Source of the DNA: Caulobacter soli
GTDB taxonomy: Bacteria > Pseudomonadota > Alphaproteobacteria > Caulobacterales > Caulobacteraceae
DNA: 64,000 nucleotides
NCBI RefSeq assembly: GCF_011045195.1
Contig: NZ_CP049199.1
Location: 930,001 to 994,000, forward strand
Reading direction: 5' to 3'
The position numbers and the translations under genes were made by a program. The notes under the pieces were generated by a model. That model searched no databases and was not told where the DNA came from. It worked only from the letters and a program-made list of their open reading frames with translations. Below, in pieces: positions 8,374 to 16,398 of this stretch; the stretch's first letter is position 1, and every line of letters starts with the position of its first letter.

Positions 8374-8718
8374 TCAGCCCTCGGTGAAAGTAGATTCGGC
8401 GGCTTTGAATTTCAGCACAGCGGCCTCTTCAGGGCACTTCAGAGTCTGAAGTTCTATCTTTCGGTCGATGAGATCCAATACCAAGTCAAGAAGATCTGCT
8501 TCATCTCTCGCTAGTCGTCCGCCTTCGAGGATTGCAAAGGTGTCGCCTTCCCGAAGTTGCGCTAGCGCCGATATGAGGCCCGGACACGGCTCTGGCCATC
8601 CTTCCCCCGTATCGGAAAATACCTCATCAAATCCGGCATCGCGCAGTGCGCGCAGCTGCGGTTCAAGCGATTGAAGCTCGTTTGAGATCCGTGCGTAACC
8701 GATCTTTCGTGGTGCCAT
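8374..8718 (-). CDS. Stand-alone serine-recombinase catalytic domain
   Basis: This 114-residue protein matches only the N-terminal catalytic half of resolvases. It starts with IGYARIS, with the would-be nucleophile Ser at residue 12, and has a divergent GGRLARD motif in place of LDRLGRD. The alpha-E helix and the DNA-binding domain are missing. It has an excellent ribosome binding site (AGGAGG) before its ATG, so it looks expressed rather than decayed. It could be a truncated enzyme, a dominant-negative partner of the 198-residue recombinase, or a repurposed regulator. Confidence 0.7.
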   Translation of the reverse strand: MAPRKIGYARISNELQSLEPQLRALRDAGFDEVFSDTGEGWPEPCPGLISALAQLREGDTFAILEGGRLARDEADLLDLVLDLIDRKIELQTLKCPEEAAVLKFKAAESTFTEG

Positions 8719-8871
8719 CGATCCTCCTAGTTGAGAGGGGAGGCTACCAAATCCGGCCGAATATTTACAACTGTAGTCTCGGCTGTATCCCCCGAGTTTT
8801 GGGTGCCAGCCACTATGGAAATCGCTGCCGCCGTCGCCAGTTTCCAGTTGATAGCCTGAACCGCAAGCTGT

Positions 8872-9085
8872 CGGATGTGTTACATCCGGCTTGGCAAGGG
8901 GCGCTACGCCCCCGTTGCATCCCCAGTCATCTGGCCTGTCGTTTCAACCCATTTCCTACCAGCGTCGCCCTCGTTGGGGCGTGCTTACGGTTCATGGATC
9001 TCACGACAGGCCAGCGCAAACGTTTGGCCGTTTGCATCCACCAGGTCAGGGAACATCAAGTTCCCTGACGGCCTATAACTAGGCC
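8872..9085. ncRNA. Candidate structured RNA (cluster of perfect hairpins)
   Basis: Within 214 bases there are six helices: 8872-8878 with 8882-8888 (7 bp); 8898-8903 with 8907-8912, extended by 8894-8897 with 8915-8918; a 12-bp stem 8931-8942 with 9003-9014 that encloses a small GC hairpin at 8966-8981; 9016-9022 with 9029-9035 (7 bp); 9046-9054 with 9060-9068 (9 bp); and 9070-9075 with 9080-9085. The short overlapping ORFs here have no ribosome binding site and no recognisable product. The strand is not determined by the pairing. It could be a noncoding RNA, recombination sites, or a long 3' structure of the MucR-like gene, whose stop it touches. Confidence 0.4.
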
Positions 9086-9519
9086 TTCTTCGCCCGAGTG
9101 GCTTTCGCCGGAGCCTTTGCCTTTCGGCCGCCTTGACCAAGGCCGAGCGCTTTAGCCATCGCCGAACGGGCTTCGCTATAGGCGGGGGCGGTCGTCGGGT
9201 AGTCGTTCGGCAATCCCCATTTCGCCTTGTACTCCGCTACGGTCATGCCGTGCGTGGTCAAGTGTCGCTTTAGGGTTTTGTACGGCTTGCCGTCCTCGAA
9301 GCTGATGAGCGCATCCGGTGTGATCGACTTCCTGATTTGGCCAGCGGTCGGCTTGGACACAGCCTCAGCCTCCGGCGTCTCAGGGGCGCCGATGCCTGAC
9401 AGAGCCGCGTATGTCGCCTTGATGAGCGCTGGAAGATCGGCGACGGCAACGGTGTTGTTTCCAACGAAAGCGGAAACAACCTCGACGGTTAGGGTGATGG
9501 TGTCGGCATTTTCCGCCAT
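9079..9519 (-). CDS. MucR/Ros-family regulator with degenerate zinc finger
   Basis: The 146-residue product carries the MucR signature: YKTLKRHLTTHGM, then EYKAKWGLPNDYP, and a C-terminal segment with AYSEARSAMAKALGLG, followed by a Lys/Ala-rich basic tail. MucR proteins are small DNA-binding regulators that bind AT-rich targets and often silence acquired DNA. Where the family has a zinc-ligand Cys before LEDGK, this protein reads ISFEDGK, so the metal site appears lost. The start at 9519 is supported by AAGGG upstream. It is divergent from the CHAT-domain gene and could regulate it. Confidence 0.8.
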   Translation of the reverse strand: MAENADTITLTVEVVSAFVGNNTVAVADLPALIKATYAALSGIGAPETPEAEAVSKPTAGQIRKSITPDALISFEDGKPYKTLKRHLTTHGMTVAEYKAKWGLPNDYPTTAPAYSEARSAMAKALGLGQGGRKAKAPAKATRAKKA

Positions 9520-9580
9520 GGTCAGGCCCTTTGAAGAGGAATCGAAGCGTGTGTATTGCACCAATATTCATGCTCCACAA

Positions 9581-9715
9581 ATGAGCGAAGATTTTGGGGG
9601 TAAGGCGGGCGCATCAGTTGACGATAGCGTGTCGTGGTCGCCACAATCTGGCGTGGAGGCCCCGCATCTCAACGAACGATTTAGCGAGCTTAGGCGGATG
9701 ACCCAATGTCGATGA
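9581..9715 (+). CDS. Possible small protein overlapping the CHAT gene start
   Basis: A 44-codon ORF (start MSEDFGGKAG, end LRRMTQCR) runs up to and overlaps the first 10 bases of the CHAT gene in another frame, a layout typical of translational coupling. No ribosome binding site precedes its ATG, so it could be leaderless or spurious. It also overlaps the GGCGGA sequence that serves the downstream start. Confidence 0.35.
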   Translation: MSEDFGGKAGASVDDSVSWSPQSGVEAPHLNERFSELRRMTQCR

Positions 9716-11517
9716 AATGCCCGGCAATAGCTCCCACCACCATCATTGCCGACGATCCGCAATTGGCGGCCAAGTTATCATGCCGACTGGCGCGGAAGGG
9801 CGTTTATCTACCCGTTGTTGATGGCCCGAGGCTTGCTCGTGATGACCGTGACGCTGAAATCGGGCGACGGCACAACGCGGCCGCCCGGGCAAAGGCCAAA
9901 AAAATCCTGCTCTGCGGCCTTTCAGCGGCAGCGGAGGAAGCAATGCGTAAAAGCTTTCCTTCGCACCGAGTACAGGTGGTTCAGAGCGCCGATGATGCTC
10001 AAGCAATTAGCGCAGACGAATTTCGGACACTCGAACCTGTTATCTGGGGACGTGATCGAATAGGTGTTGGCCTTTTGAAGGCTTTGTATTTTGGATCTGA
10101 TATAATATTTGAGGACAGGCCGTCGCCTATCGAGACCGTTCAATCTAGGTCTGGCCATTTCGTTGTAGTTGAAGCAGGCGAAGATCTTTCAGAGGTAATC
10201 GCGGCAAACTATGCGTTCGCTTTGGGCGCAGGCCTTTGCGTCATTCCGCCCGTTCCTCGCGACGTAGCCGAAAATTTGCTTGAGACATTCTACGGTGCTC
10301 AGGAGAACCCGGATCAATCCGCGACGGTGACGCTCGAATATCTGAAGCAGCGGCTAAGGGAACTGGTTGGATCGCCGCCTATCCCAGATGGAGGCTCGAT
10401 CACCTTTGTAACGAGGGATCTGCCATTCGGCTTCGCATTCCCGGCGGTGCCGTCCACACACCTCTTCAGCTATCCGGACTTTGGAATATCAGTAGTCAAT
10501 GGCTTGGCTGCTGAGCAACCCGGAACTCGGGGGATCAACCTTGCCGTTGTCGTTGATCCGGAAAAGACTTCTGCCCCAGAAATCGAGGCTTCCGCGAAGA
10601 CATTAGCCAATCGCGGGGTCATGGTTCGCGGTTATCGGGGGCGAAATGCCAGCGTTCGCGAGGTTAGCGACATGGTAGAACTATTTCCGTACGATCTTCT
10701 TGTTTTCGCGACGCATTGCGGTGATATCGACGGATACCGCTGGACATATGAATTCATAGATTCAGAAGGTCATTCTCGTAGACTGGTTGTGGATATTGCG
10801 CTTGGCATTGCTGCCACTGACGAGCCCAACAGGGTCGGGGTCACGGAGTTCATGCGGTTTCATGAATTGGACGGCGTCGATTGGACTGATCCCGATAAAG
10901 AACAAAAGCTATACGTTGGCATGGCGATCAGAGATTTTGTGGAGTCTCGCGACGGCGATAAGATCAAGCCGATTTTGAAAGAAACGATACCCCGCGTGGC
11001 GGGATCTGCGGCGTTACAAATGAACGACAACATATATGTCCCTTTGCCGCAATCGGTGGCTAACAATGGAACGCCCATAATCATCAATAATTCATGCGTA
11101 TCTTGGCATGAACTTAGTCAAAGGTTTTCATTTTCCAGTGCGCGAGCTTATGTGGGAACGCTCTTTTCAGTTTCAAACATCGAGGCAGCGGAAATCGCTA
11201 CTAAGTTCCTAGACAAGCATTTTGGAAAGTTTCTGCCGCATGCACTTTGGGCGGCGCAGAATGCAGTTTACGGGCAATCGACGCGCCGCCCATATGTGGT
11301 TACGGGCGTCTACACCCAAAGACTTAGGGTAACGAGTCAGGACATGCAGAAAATACTCGTCGAAAGCTTGACCGATGGATTGAGGCATTGGTCGTCACGT
11401 GCGGCAGAAAAACGTCCCGACAGTGAAACGGTCGCAAAGCGAATTCAGGCCGCCGTACGATACTATAAGGAAGAGCTTGGTTTCGTTAAAGCAATGTGGC
11501 CGGTAAGGTCGCAGTGA
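9706..11517 (+). CDS. CHAT-domain (caspase-like) Cys protease candidate
   Basis: The 603-residue protein has an N-terminal half of unknown family and a C-terminal region with the CHAT layout. A hydrophobic strand leads to the candidate catalytic His337 (LLVFATHCG). About 125 residues later another strand leads to the candidate Cys464 (PIIINNSCVSW), followed by SARAYVGTLFSVSNIEAAEIATKF, which matches the family pattern after the Cys. CHAT proteases cut protein partners and act in bacterial immunity and cell death, for example in TPR-CHAT and gasdermin systems. No TPR repeats are visible here. It sits among acquired genes and is divergent from the MucR-like gene. The start at 9706 has a GGCGGA upstream. 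Confidence 0.7.
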   Translation: MSMKCPAIAPTTIIADDPQLAAKLSCRLARKGVYLPVVDGPRLARDDRDAEIGRRHNAAARAKAKKILLCGLSAAAEEAMRKSFPSHRVQVVQSADDAQAISADEFRTLEPVIWGRDRIGVGLLKALYFGSDIIFEDRPSPIETVQSRSGHFVVVEAGEDLSEVIAANYAFALGAGLCVIPPVPRDVAENLLETFYGAQENPDQSATVTLEYLKQRLRELVGSPPIPDGGSITFVTRDLPFGFAFPAVPSTHLFSYPDFGISVVNGLAAEQPGTRGINLAVVVDPEKTSAPEIEASAKTLANRGVMVRGYRGRNASVREVSDMVELFPYDLLVFATHCGDIDGYRWTYEFIDSEGHSRRLVVDIALGIAATDEPNRVGVTEFMRFHELDGVDWTDPDKEQKLYVGMAIRDFVESRDGDKIKPILKETIPRVAGSAALQMNDNIYVPLPQSVANNGTPIIINNSCVSWHELSQRFSFSSARAYVGTLFSVSNIEAAEIATKFLDKHFGKFLPHALWAAQNAVYGQSTRRPYVVTGVYTQRLRVTSQDMQKILVESLTDGLRHWSSRAAEKRPDSETVAKRIQAAVRYYKEELGFVKAMWPVRSQ

Positions 11518-11556
11518 TACCTAAAGTCTTGGGGTGCAGCACTGAGGAAAGCTCCT

Positions 11557-11588
11557 TGAGCGCTCCCGATCCCACCGGAGAGCGCTCA
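11557..11588. terminator. Hairpin between convergent genes, possible terminator
   Basis: TGAGCGCTC (11557-11565) pairs with GAGCGCTCA (11580-11588) between the CHAT gene end and the convergent gene end. There is no strong T-run on either strand, so termination is only likely. Confidence 0.45.
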
Positions 11589-11605
11589 CAAAATCACCTC
11601 TAAAA

Positions 11606-12268
11606 TTATTCGTGGTCGCGCACGGGTGTGCGCGTTAGCTCATAGAGTTGTGCAAAATACTTGTCTGCAAGCGTGCGCGCCGTTTCGGGAAGGAGGCGCT
11701 CGATTCCGCCTACAAATGGCGAACCTTCAAATATTGGGTTTCCCGGGGCCATCTTTGCATTAGCTTGAAATGTCTTAAAAAGCCAATCCAGAACAGGCTT
11801 GGCTTCTTTGTGCCGTATCCTCCCTTCGTGGCTGGGTGGAACGGAAATGCAATCCCATTCGAGTTTCGAATATTTTCGCGCAGTCACGACGAAAACGTAC
11901 GGGATCTTCTGACTCTCACAATAGTAGAACCAGTCGTCGATAGCCCCTCGATCGCGACTTGAAAATTCTCGCCAGCATGGATCGGGCAGGTCTGGGCGAA
12001 GCAAAGTTTGTGTCAGCGCGTCAGTAGCTTGCTCGCCGTAACCCAATTGTACGAGGCGTTCACGCCAACGCGTGTCATCCACGGTGACAACGTCTTCCGC
12101 TCCTATGGCCGCGTCAGCCATTCGTGCCCGTAGTGCGGCATGTGTAAGTTTGCCCAGCCCGGCAGCAAGTGCTTCGCTGAGATGAGATGACCTAATGTTC
12201 GGGAGGCTTCTACGTAGCTCGCTCTTCGCGAAAGCGAGATTGTCCGGGGTCAATCGAAATACGGCCAT
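11606..12268 (-). CDS. Hypothetical protein of the mobile element
   Basis: The 220-residue soluble protein starts MAVFRLTPDN and is preceded by an AAGGAG ribosome binding site, which decides the ATG at 12268 over an upstream extension. The first 90 residues look helical with repeated Ala/Arg/Leu; the middle contains DDWFYYCESQKIPYVFVV, a possible beta-strand core. No family is recognised. It converges on the CHAT gene and may share a promoter region with the plus-strand ORFs that follow. Confidence 0.65.
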   Translation of the reverse strand: MAVFRLTPDNLAFAKSELRRSLPNIRSSHLSEALAAGLGKLTHAALRARMADAAIGAEDVVTVDDTRWRERLVQLGYGEQATDALTQTLLRPDLPDPCWREFSSRDRGAIDDWFYYCESQKIPYVFVVTARKYSKLEWDCISVPPSHEGRIRHKEAKPVLDWLFKTFQANAKMAPGNPIFEGSPFVGGIERLLPETARTLADKYFAQLYELTRTPVRDHE

Positions 12269-12279
12269 GACGCCGCTCC

Positions 12280-12411
12280 TTGTCTGAAACGCCGACGGTC
12301 GCCGATTACACACCGGCATCCAAAGAGGAGCGGTTGCAGGAAGAAGTGTGGACGGTTCGCTTTGACCCGGCGACAGGTCTGGTGGAACAACCGGAGAACA
12401 CCGTAGACTGA
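12280..12411 (+). CDS. Possible small protein or gene remnant
   Basis: A TTG-started frame of 43 codons encodes a natural-looking acidic sequence ending LVEQPENTVD with a TGA stop. The composition (QEEVWTVRFDPATG) reads like real protein, but there is no ribosome binding site and the gene would start within the promoter region of the divergent gene. It may be the surviving 3' end of a lost gene. Confidence 0.3.
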   Translation: MSETPTVADYTPASKEERLQEEVWTVRFDPATGLVEQPENTVD

Positions 12412-12519
12412 TTCAGTGCGCAGCGTAAGGCGTTCGGATTCGCCCCCCCCCCCGTGGGCGTGGCGTGGTCGCCGTGTTCAGAGTGCAATTTCAGATCTAC
12501 ACAATAGTTGGAGATGTAA

Positions 12520-12840
12520 ATGAGCATGTTTCCCGACAAGATGTTGCCTATGGCGTCGGCAACGCCACAGCAGATTCAGGAATTTCAAATTGCTTGGCTC
12601 AATCGACGCATAGAGACTTTGGAGAATATCGTCTTCGAATTGCTCCGGGATCGCGTAAACCACGAAGGTGTTGAGGCGTATCGCAAATTCCTGACCAATC
12701 CCGGCTTCGGACCTTCAAGCGCCTACATAAAAGATCGCGGGAAGCGGTTTGTCTGGGAAATGCAGCAAAACTTCCCGCCGGAGAATCTGGAGTGGCCGCC
12801 TATCGAAAAGGGCGAACCAGACTCTGAAGCATCATCGTAG
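12520..12840 (+). CDS. Small hypothetical protein
   Basis: A 106-residue ORF with a GGAG ribosome binding site 8 bases before the ATG. The first part contains a probable helix (IAWLNRRIETLENIVFELLRDR) that could form a coiled coil. The second part is aromatic and Pro-rich with an acidic end. No family is recognised. A run of 11 C lies about 70 bases upstream. Confidence 0.6.
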   Translation: MSMFPDKMLPMASATPQQIQEFQIAWLNRRIETLENIVFELLRDRVNHEGVEAYRKFLTNPGFGPSSAYIKDRGKRFVWEMQQNFPPENLEWPPIEKGEPDSEASS

Positions 12841-12852
12841 GTCGAAAGGCTT

Positions 12853-12993
12853 GGGGCGTTGCCCCCAGCGCACTTCGGGGAGCTTTCCGCCCAGCTTCAG
12901 TCGCGTCCCGCGCCTTGCAGCCGGGTCCCCGCGAAAGCTCCCCTCCGTTTGCACCCCCATCTCGCCGATGGGCAAGGGTTCGAATTCGAACCC
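12853..12993. other. Structured intergenic segment with long-range stem and palindrome
   Basis: GGGGC-GTT-GCCCC forms a small hairpin near 12853. GGGGAGCTTTC (12877-12887) pairs perfectly with GAAAGCTCCCC (12933-12943), and GGGTTCGAATTCGAACCC (12976-12993) is a perfect palindrome. The segment separates convergent genes (12520-12840 and 13022-14575), so it may terminate transcription. The palindrome could also be a protein-binding or recombination site. Confidence 0.4.
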
Positions 12994-13021
12994 ATTCCCA
13001 ACTAGCAAGAGCGGACGTAGA

Positions 13022-14575
13022 TCACTTCTGTGGCTGCGTGGACGGTGGCGGTTTGATGGGCACGGGGGTGGTCTTTGGCTTCACGCCCTCAACTGCCTCG
13101 GTCTTAAATGCGGGTTCGAGCTTCTTCCAAAGCTTCTCAGCTGGATCGATTGCCGAGACGACAGCCAACACCACGGCGGCTATCGTCAGCCAGCCCACCC
13201 AGCGCTGAAGGTTGAGATTCTGGGCCGCGACGAGCAGGTTACCGCTTTGCATGGCCAGCGTTTTCAAGCTGGTGTCCTGACGGCCTAGCTCACGCGCCCG
13301 TTGCGCGATGGTATCGTTGAGCCATTGAACAAGATCTGTGTCTTCTTCCCCCTCGCGATGGGATTTTACAAGAAATGTATTGTCGCCCTTTCGCCGTTTT
13401 TCTTCATTGAGCCTGGCGAAGTCGTGCGCCATTGACGCAACGTCTGCACTTTCCAACGTCATTTTGCGCAGGAGGGAAAGCGCAGCGCTGGCGTTCCGGC
13501 GTCTGAGGCCCAATTCGGCATCCCGCAAGCGGCTCAGCCGCGCGGCCATCTCCCGAACAACCGAAAGCAATCCCCACTTTACAACGAAATCATTCATCTC
13601 ATTGTCGAAGACATCAGGGTACCTATCGGGGTCACTGCCGTAAATTTTGGTGTCCAGAACAGATAATGGCTTTCGATCTGCGACGAGAGCGCCATGGAAT
13701 GAATCGCGAAGCTCTCGATTGAGCGGCCATAGAAATCCCACACCCGGCCATTGTGTACTTTGTCCCCATTCGAATTTCATCTCGATTTCAAGCATATCAT
13801 CGATCTTTGAGCGCGGAAGCTCTGGATTGTGATCGATCATCAACAGCTCGCACATGGGAAGCCGCTTCGGATCGGAAGCGGATAGTATGCCGGGCACGTT
13901 GTCTTTAAACCATTCAGCTATTTCAAGCCGAAGAGATCTTCTCTCCTGAATTATTGCTTGACGTTTTTGCTCTTCGGGTCCGAGGACTGAGTATGCCCTG
14001 CCATAGGATTTGAATAGGAGGTCATGATCCTTGCTGAGGATGTCCATGAATCTCGTCGAACGCTTCTGTGTAAGGTTGAAGCGGACAATCAACGCGGTGA
14101 CGGACGGCGAGATGTGCAGCAGGGAAAGTGATGCGTGATCGGCAAGATCCGGCAGTGGCCCGACCTTTGCGCGCGTCCAATGGCGCTTGTCGCCACGGCG
14201 TTTGATCGCGCCGAGCGATGCCCAGCCTGTTGGTCCCGAAGCTTCTCGCATTCCAGTGAGCCATTCGGTTGGATCGAAGTCGGAGAATATCTCCTTCTTG
14301 CCGAGGCTCAGCTTCTCAAGCCGCTTTCGCAGCATCGGGATTGAACTGGGGGTATAAAAATCTACCGCCCAAACACATTGAAGAGTCGCCTCCTCACCAT
14401 CTTGGGGGCGCGTTTCAGTGTTTTCGACGTCCTTATCTCGGCGACTGTGTCCCAGCGCCCGCTCGCGGCTGGGATGGGGAATGATCGGAAGGATGCAGTG
14501 CAGGCGAAGTCTGTAGAAATAGATCCGGTGTTTTATTTTCTGCCGAAGTTTTTCCTTTAGATTGTCTTGTGGCAA
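13022..14575 (-). CDS. Hypothetical protein with C-terminal membrane anchor
   Basis: The 517-residue product is largely soluble and charged, with one hydrophobic helix near residues 455-475 (WLTIAAVVLAVVSAI) and a 40-residue Pro/Lys-rich tail. This predicts a tail-anchored or signal-anchored membrane protein with its bulk in the cytoplasm. The frame starts at a TTG preceded by GAAGGTG; the next Met is 79 residues in. No family is recognised. It is monocistronic, between convergent and transfer genes, so it is probably cargo. Confidence 0.6.
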   Translation of the reverse strand: MPQDNLKEKLRQKIKHRIYFYRLRLHCILPIIPHPSRERALGHSRRDKDVENTETRPQDGEEATLQCVWAVDFYTPSSIPMLRKRLEKLSLGKKEIFSDFDPTEWLTGMREASGPTGWASLGAIKRRGDKRHWTRAKVGPLPDLADHASLSLLHISPSVTALIVRFNLTQKRSTRFMDILSKDHDLLFKSYGRAYSVLGPEEQKRQAIIQERRSLRLEIAEWFKDNVPGILSASDPKRLPMCELLMIDHNPELPRSKIDDMLEIEMKFEWGQSTQWPGVGFLWPLNRELRDSFHGALVADRKPLSVLDTKIYGSDPDRYPDVFDNEMNDFVVKWGLLSVVREMAARLSRLRDAELGLRRRNASAALSLLRKMTLESADVASMAHDFARLNEEKRRKGDNTFLVKSHREGEEDTDLVQWLNDTIAQRARELGRQDTSLKTLAMQSGNLLVAAQNLNLQRWVGWLTIAAVVLAVVSAIDPAEKLWKKLEPAFKTEAVEGVKPKTTPVPIKPPPSTQPQK

Positions 14576-14692
14576 CGGGCACCTTCACTGTTCTGCTGAA
14601 AGGGTGACGTGCTTCAGCGGGGAATTGATCTATGTTACTTTAGTAATCCCAAGATTGTAGCGCAAGGCGCAGCTTGGTGCGGTACTTTGCGG

Positions 14693-16021
14693 TTACCCGA
14701 GTTCCAGCCCCCGGCCTTTTGGCCTTGGCGCGGGATCACGGCCACGGTCGGCGCGTTCGGTGTGATTGGAGGCAGCGCGGTTGAATTCCCGCGATGGTTC
14801 GGATTCCACGCGCTGCATGTCGCGGTATTGGGCGGCATCCTTGTAGAGAAGCAGCACTTGCCGGGCATGGCGGTGTCTGGCTTCAACGATGTCGGCTTGA
14901 AGTGTCCGGCGTTCCACCATCTGCGCCTCGATAAGGGCATGGCGTTGATCCCGGTCCCGTTGCAGGCCGAAAAATGCCTCGACCTCGTTTTGCTTTTTGA
15001 TCTTGGCATGTTCGCCGGAGATCCGATCCCACAGACCCCGAAACCCTTTCGCGATCCGCATGGCGCGTTCACGGGTTTCGGTCTGATGACGGCGGCGCTG
15101 CCCCTCATCCAGCTTTTCACGTTCTTGGGCGTGACGCGTCTGGAGGTCCTGCCGTTTCTCCAGCAGCGGTTTCATCTGGTTGGCGGCAATCCGTTTGGCT
15201 TCGCGGATATGGCTTTGCAGGCGCGGCGTCATCGTTTGCACGATGTGCTGACGTGTCTCATCAACCGAGCGCAGGCTGTCAGGTTCACCGAGCTTGGCGA
15301 CAACTTCCTTGGCCTTCTTGTCCACCATGCGCGACAGGGCGAAAACTTCGCCTTCATGCGTCATGATCACATGGCCGCGCCTGTCGCCCTTGGCGAGAAA
15401 CAGGCCACGGGTCTCAAGCTCTTTGCCAAACGCCTGTGAATCCGCCGATACGGCCCAGCACTCCTGAACCGTGGCTTTCACCGCCTTGGCGTCGAGTCCG
15501 GCGCGGGAGGCTTGCTGATACTCGGCGAGGGAAAAATTGCGCGGATCGCGCAGCTTGGAATCCACGAACCCGCGCGGCATTTGCCAGCCGTTTTCGAGGT
15601 AGAGCTGTTTGGAAACATCGCGCAGCTTCATTTTGAAGAACGGCAGATCCCGCGCCGTCATGGTGTTGGCGTCAATCCGCGACCAGACACAATGCGCGTG
15701 ACGACGGCCTTCCTTTTCGTGGAAGACCACCATTCGCGGCTGTCCTGTCAGGCCCAACCGCTCTTCAATCTGGTCAATCGCCGTTTCGAAAACTTCGGCG
15801 CGGACGCTTTCGGCCTGTGGCGGGCTTAAGGACAGCGAAAACAGGTACTGGCGGCACTTGGTCCCAAGCGACATGGCTTGGACTTCCTTCATGGCTCCCA
15901 TGACGGTTTCCGACATGAAGCCGCGCACCTCGTGGACTTCCACATGCTCGTTGTCGCGCTGGTTGGTGAGATGACGCCCTAGTTCAGTTCCTCCGCCCCT
16001 TTTCGATGCCTGAAGGATCAT
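14693..16021 (-). CDS. Relaxase / mobilization nuclease
   Basis: Relaxases nick one strand at oriT and lead it into a recipient. This 442-residue protein has the metal-binding three-His motif in HEKEGRRHAHCVW (His101, His108, His110) about 100 residues in, as in MOB-type relaxases. The N-terminus is MILQASKRGGGTELGRHL, typical of relaxase/mobilization-nuclease families. The rest is a long Arg/Glu/Gln-rich helical region without a recognisable helicase or primase. The start overlaps the MobC-like gene by ATGA, showing translational coupling. No Tyr stands near the N-terminus, so the nucleophile residue is not assigned. Confidence 0.85.
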   Translation of the reverse strand: MILQASKRGGGTELGRHLTNQRDNEHVEVHEVRGFMSETVMGAMKEVQAMSLGTKCRQYLFSLSLSPPQAESVRAEVFETAIDQIEERLGLTGQPRMVVFHEKEGRRHAHCVWSRIDANTMTARDLPFFKMKLRDVSKQLYLENGWQMPRGFVDSKLRDPRNFSLAEYQQASRAGLDAKAVKATVQECWAVSADSQAFGKELETRGLFLAKGDRRGHVIMTHEGEVFALSRMVDKKAKEVVAKLGEPDSLRSVDETRQHIVQTMTPRLQSHIREAKRIAANQMKPLLEKRQDLQTRHAQEREKLDEGQRRRHQTETRERAMRIAKGFRGLWDRISGEHAKIKKQNEVEAFFGLQRDRDQRHALIEAQMVERRTLQADIVEARHRHARQVLLLYKDAAQYRDMQRVESEPSREFNRAASNHTERADRGRDPAPRPKGRGLELG

Positions 16022-16398
16022 AGCTCATCTCCCAGACCGAGAGCGGCGATCAACAGGCGGCGAAGTTCGGCGACATCGCGCACGGCTTCCAGCAGGGCGG
16101 CTTCCGTCTCCTCGGTGACGGGCAGGGTTCCGGTATTCGCACCCCTTGCCAGTTGGTTCAGATTGTTGGCGATGCGTGATTGACCGAGAAGGCCCATCAG
16201 CTTCGTCAGTGCCAGATGATCTTTGACCGGGGCTTTGCCGCGCACACGCGGCGGAGGTTTGTCAGGATTGAACACCCGCCATTTAATGTAAGCGCCTAGA
16301 GCCATTCCCACGGCGTCACGCTCAAGACGCGCCCGCTCTTCGTGCGTCAAACGCACGGAGAGAGTCGCGGAAGAGGGCATCGCTTTGGGTTCCTTCAT
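16018..16398 (-). CDS. MobC-like relaxosome accessory protein
   Basis: The 126-residue basic protein begins with a ribbon-helix-helix-like segment (SVRLTHEERARLERDA) and carries the MobC-type motif LLGQSRIANNLNQLARGANTG. MobC proteins bind oriT and help open the nick site. It is the first gene of a two-gene operon with the relaxase (ATGA overlap). The oriT would be expected upstream of it, between 16399 and 16510, but no site could be assigned. Confidence 0.75.
   Translation of the reverse strand: MKEPKAMPSSATLSVRLTHEERARLERDAVGMALGAYIKWRVFNPDKPPPRVRGKAPVKDHLALTKLMGLLGQSRIANNLNQLARGANTGTLPVTEETEAALLEAVRDVAELRRLLIAALGLGDEL

Noticed and set aside
8875..9082. Overlapping short plus-strand ORFs
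   Set aside because: They lie inside the hairpin cluster, lack ribosome binding sites and have no plausible product; structure explains the region better.
12976..12993. Possible tRNA fragment (GGGTTCGAATTC)
   Set aside because: Only the T-arm-like part is present and it is a symmetric palindrome; no acceptor or anticodon stem can be drawn.
14609..15439. Plus-strand frame of 276 codons with natural-looking composition
   Set aside because: Antisense to the relaxase, whose three-His motif and coupling to the MobC-like gene are convincing.
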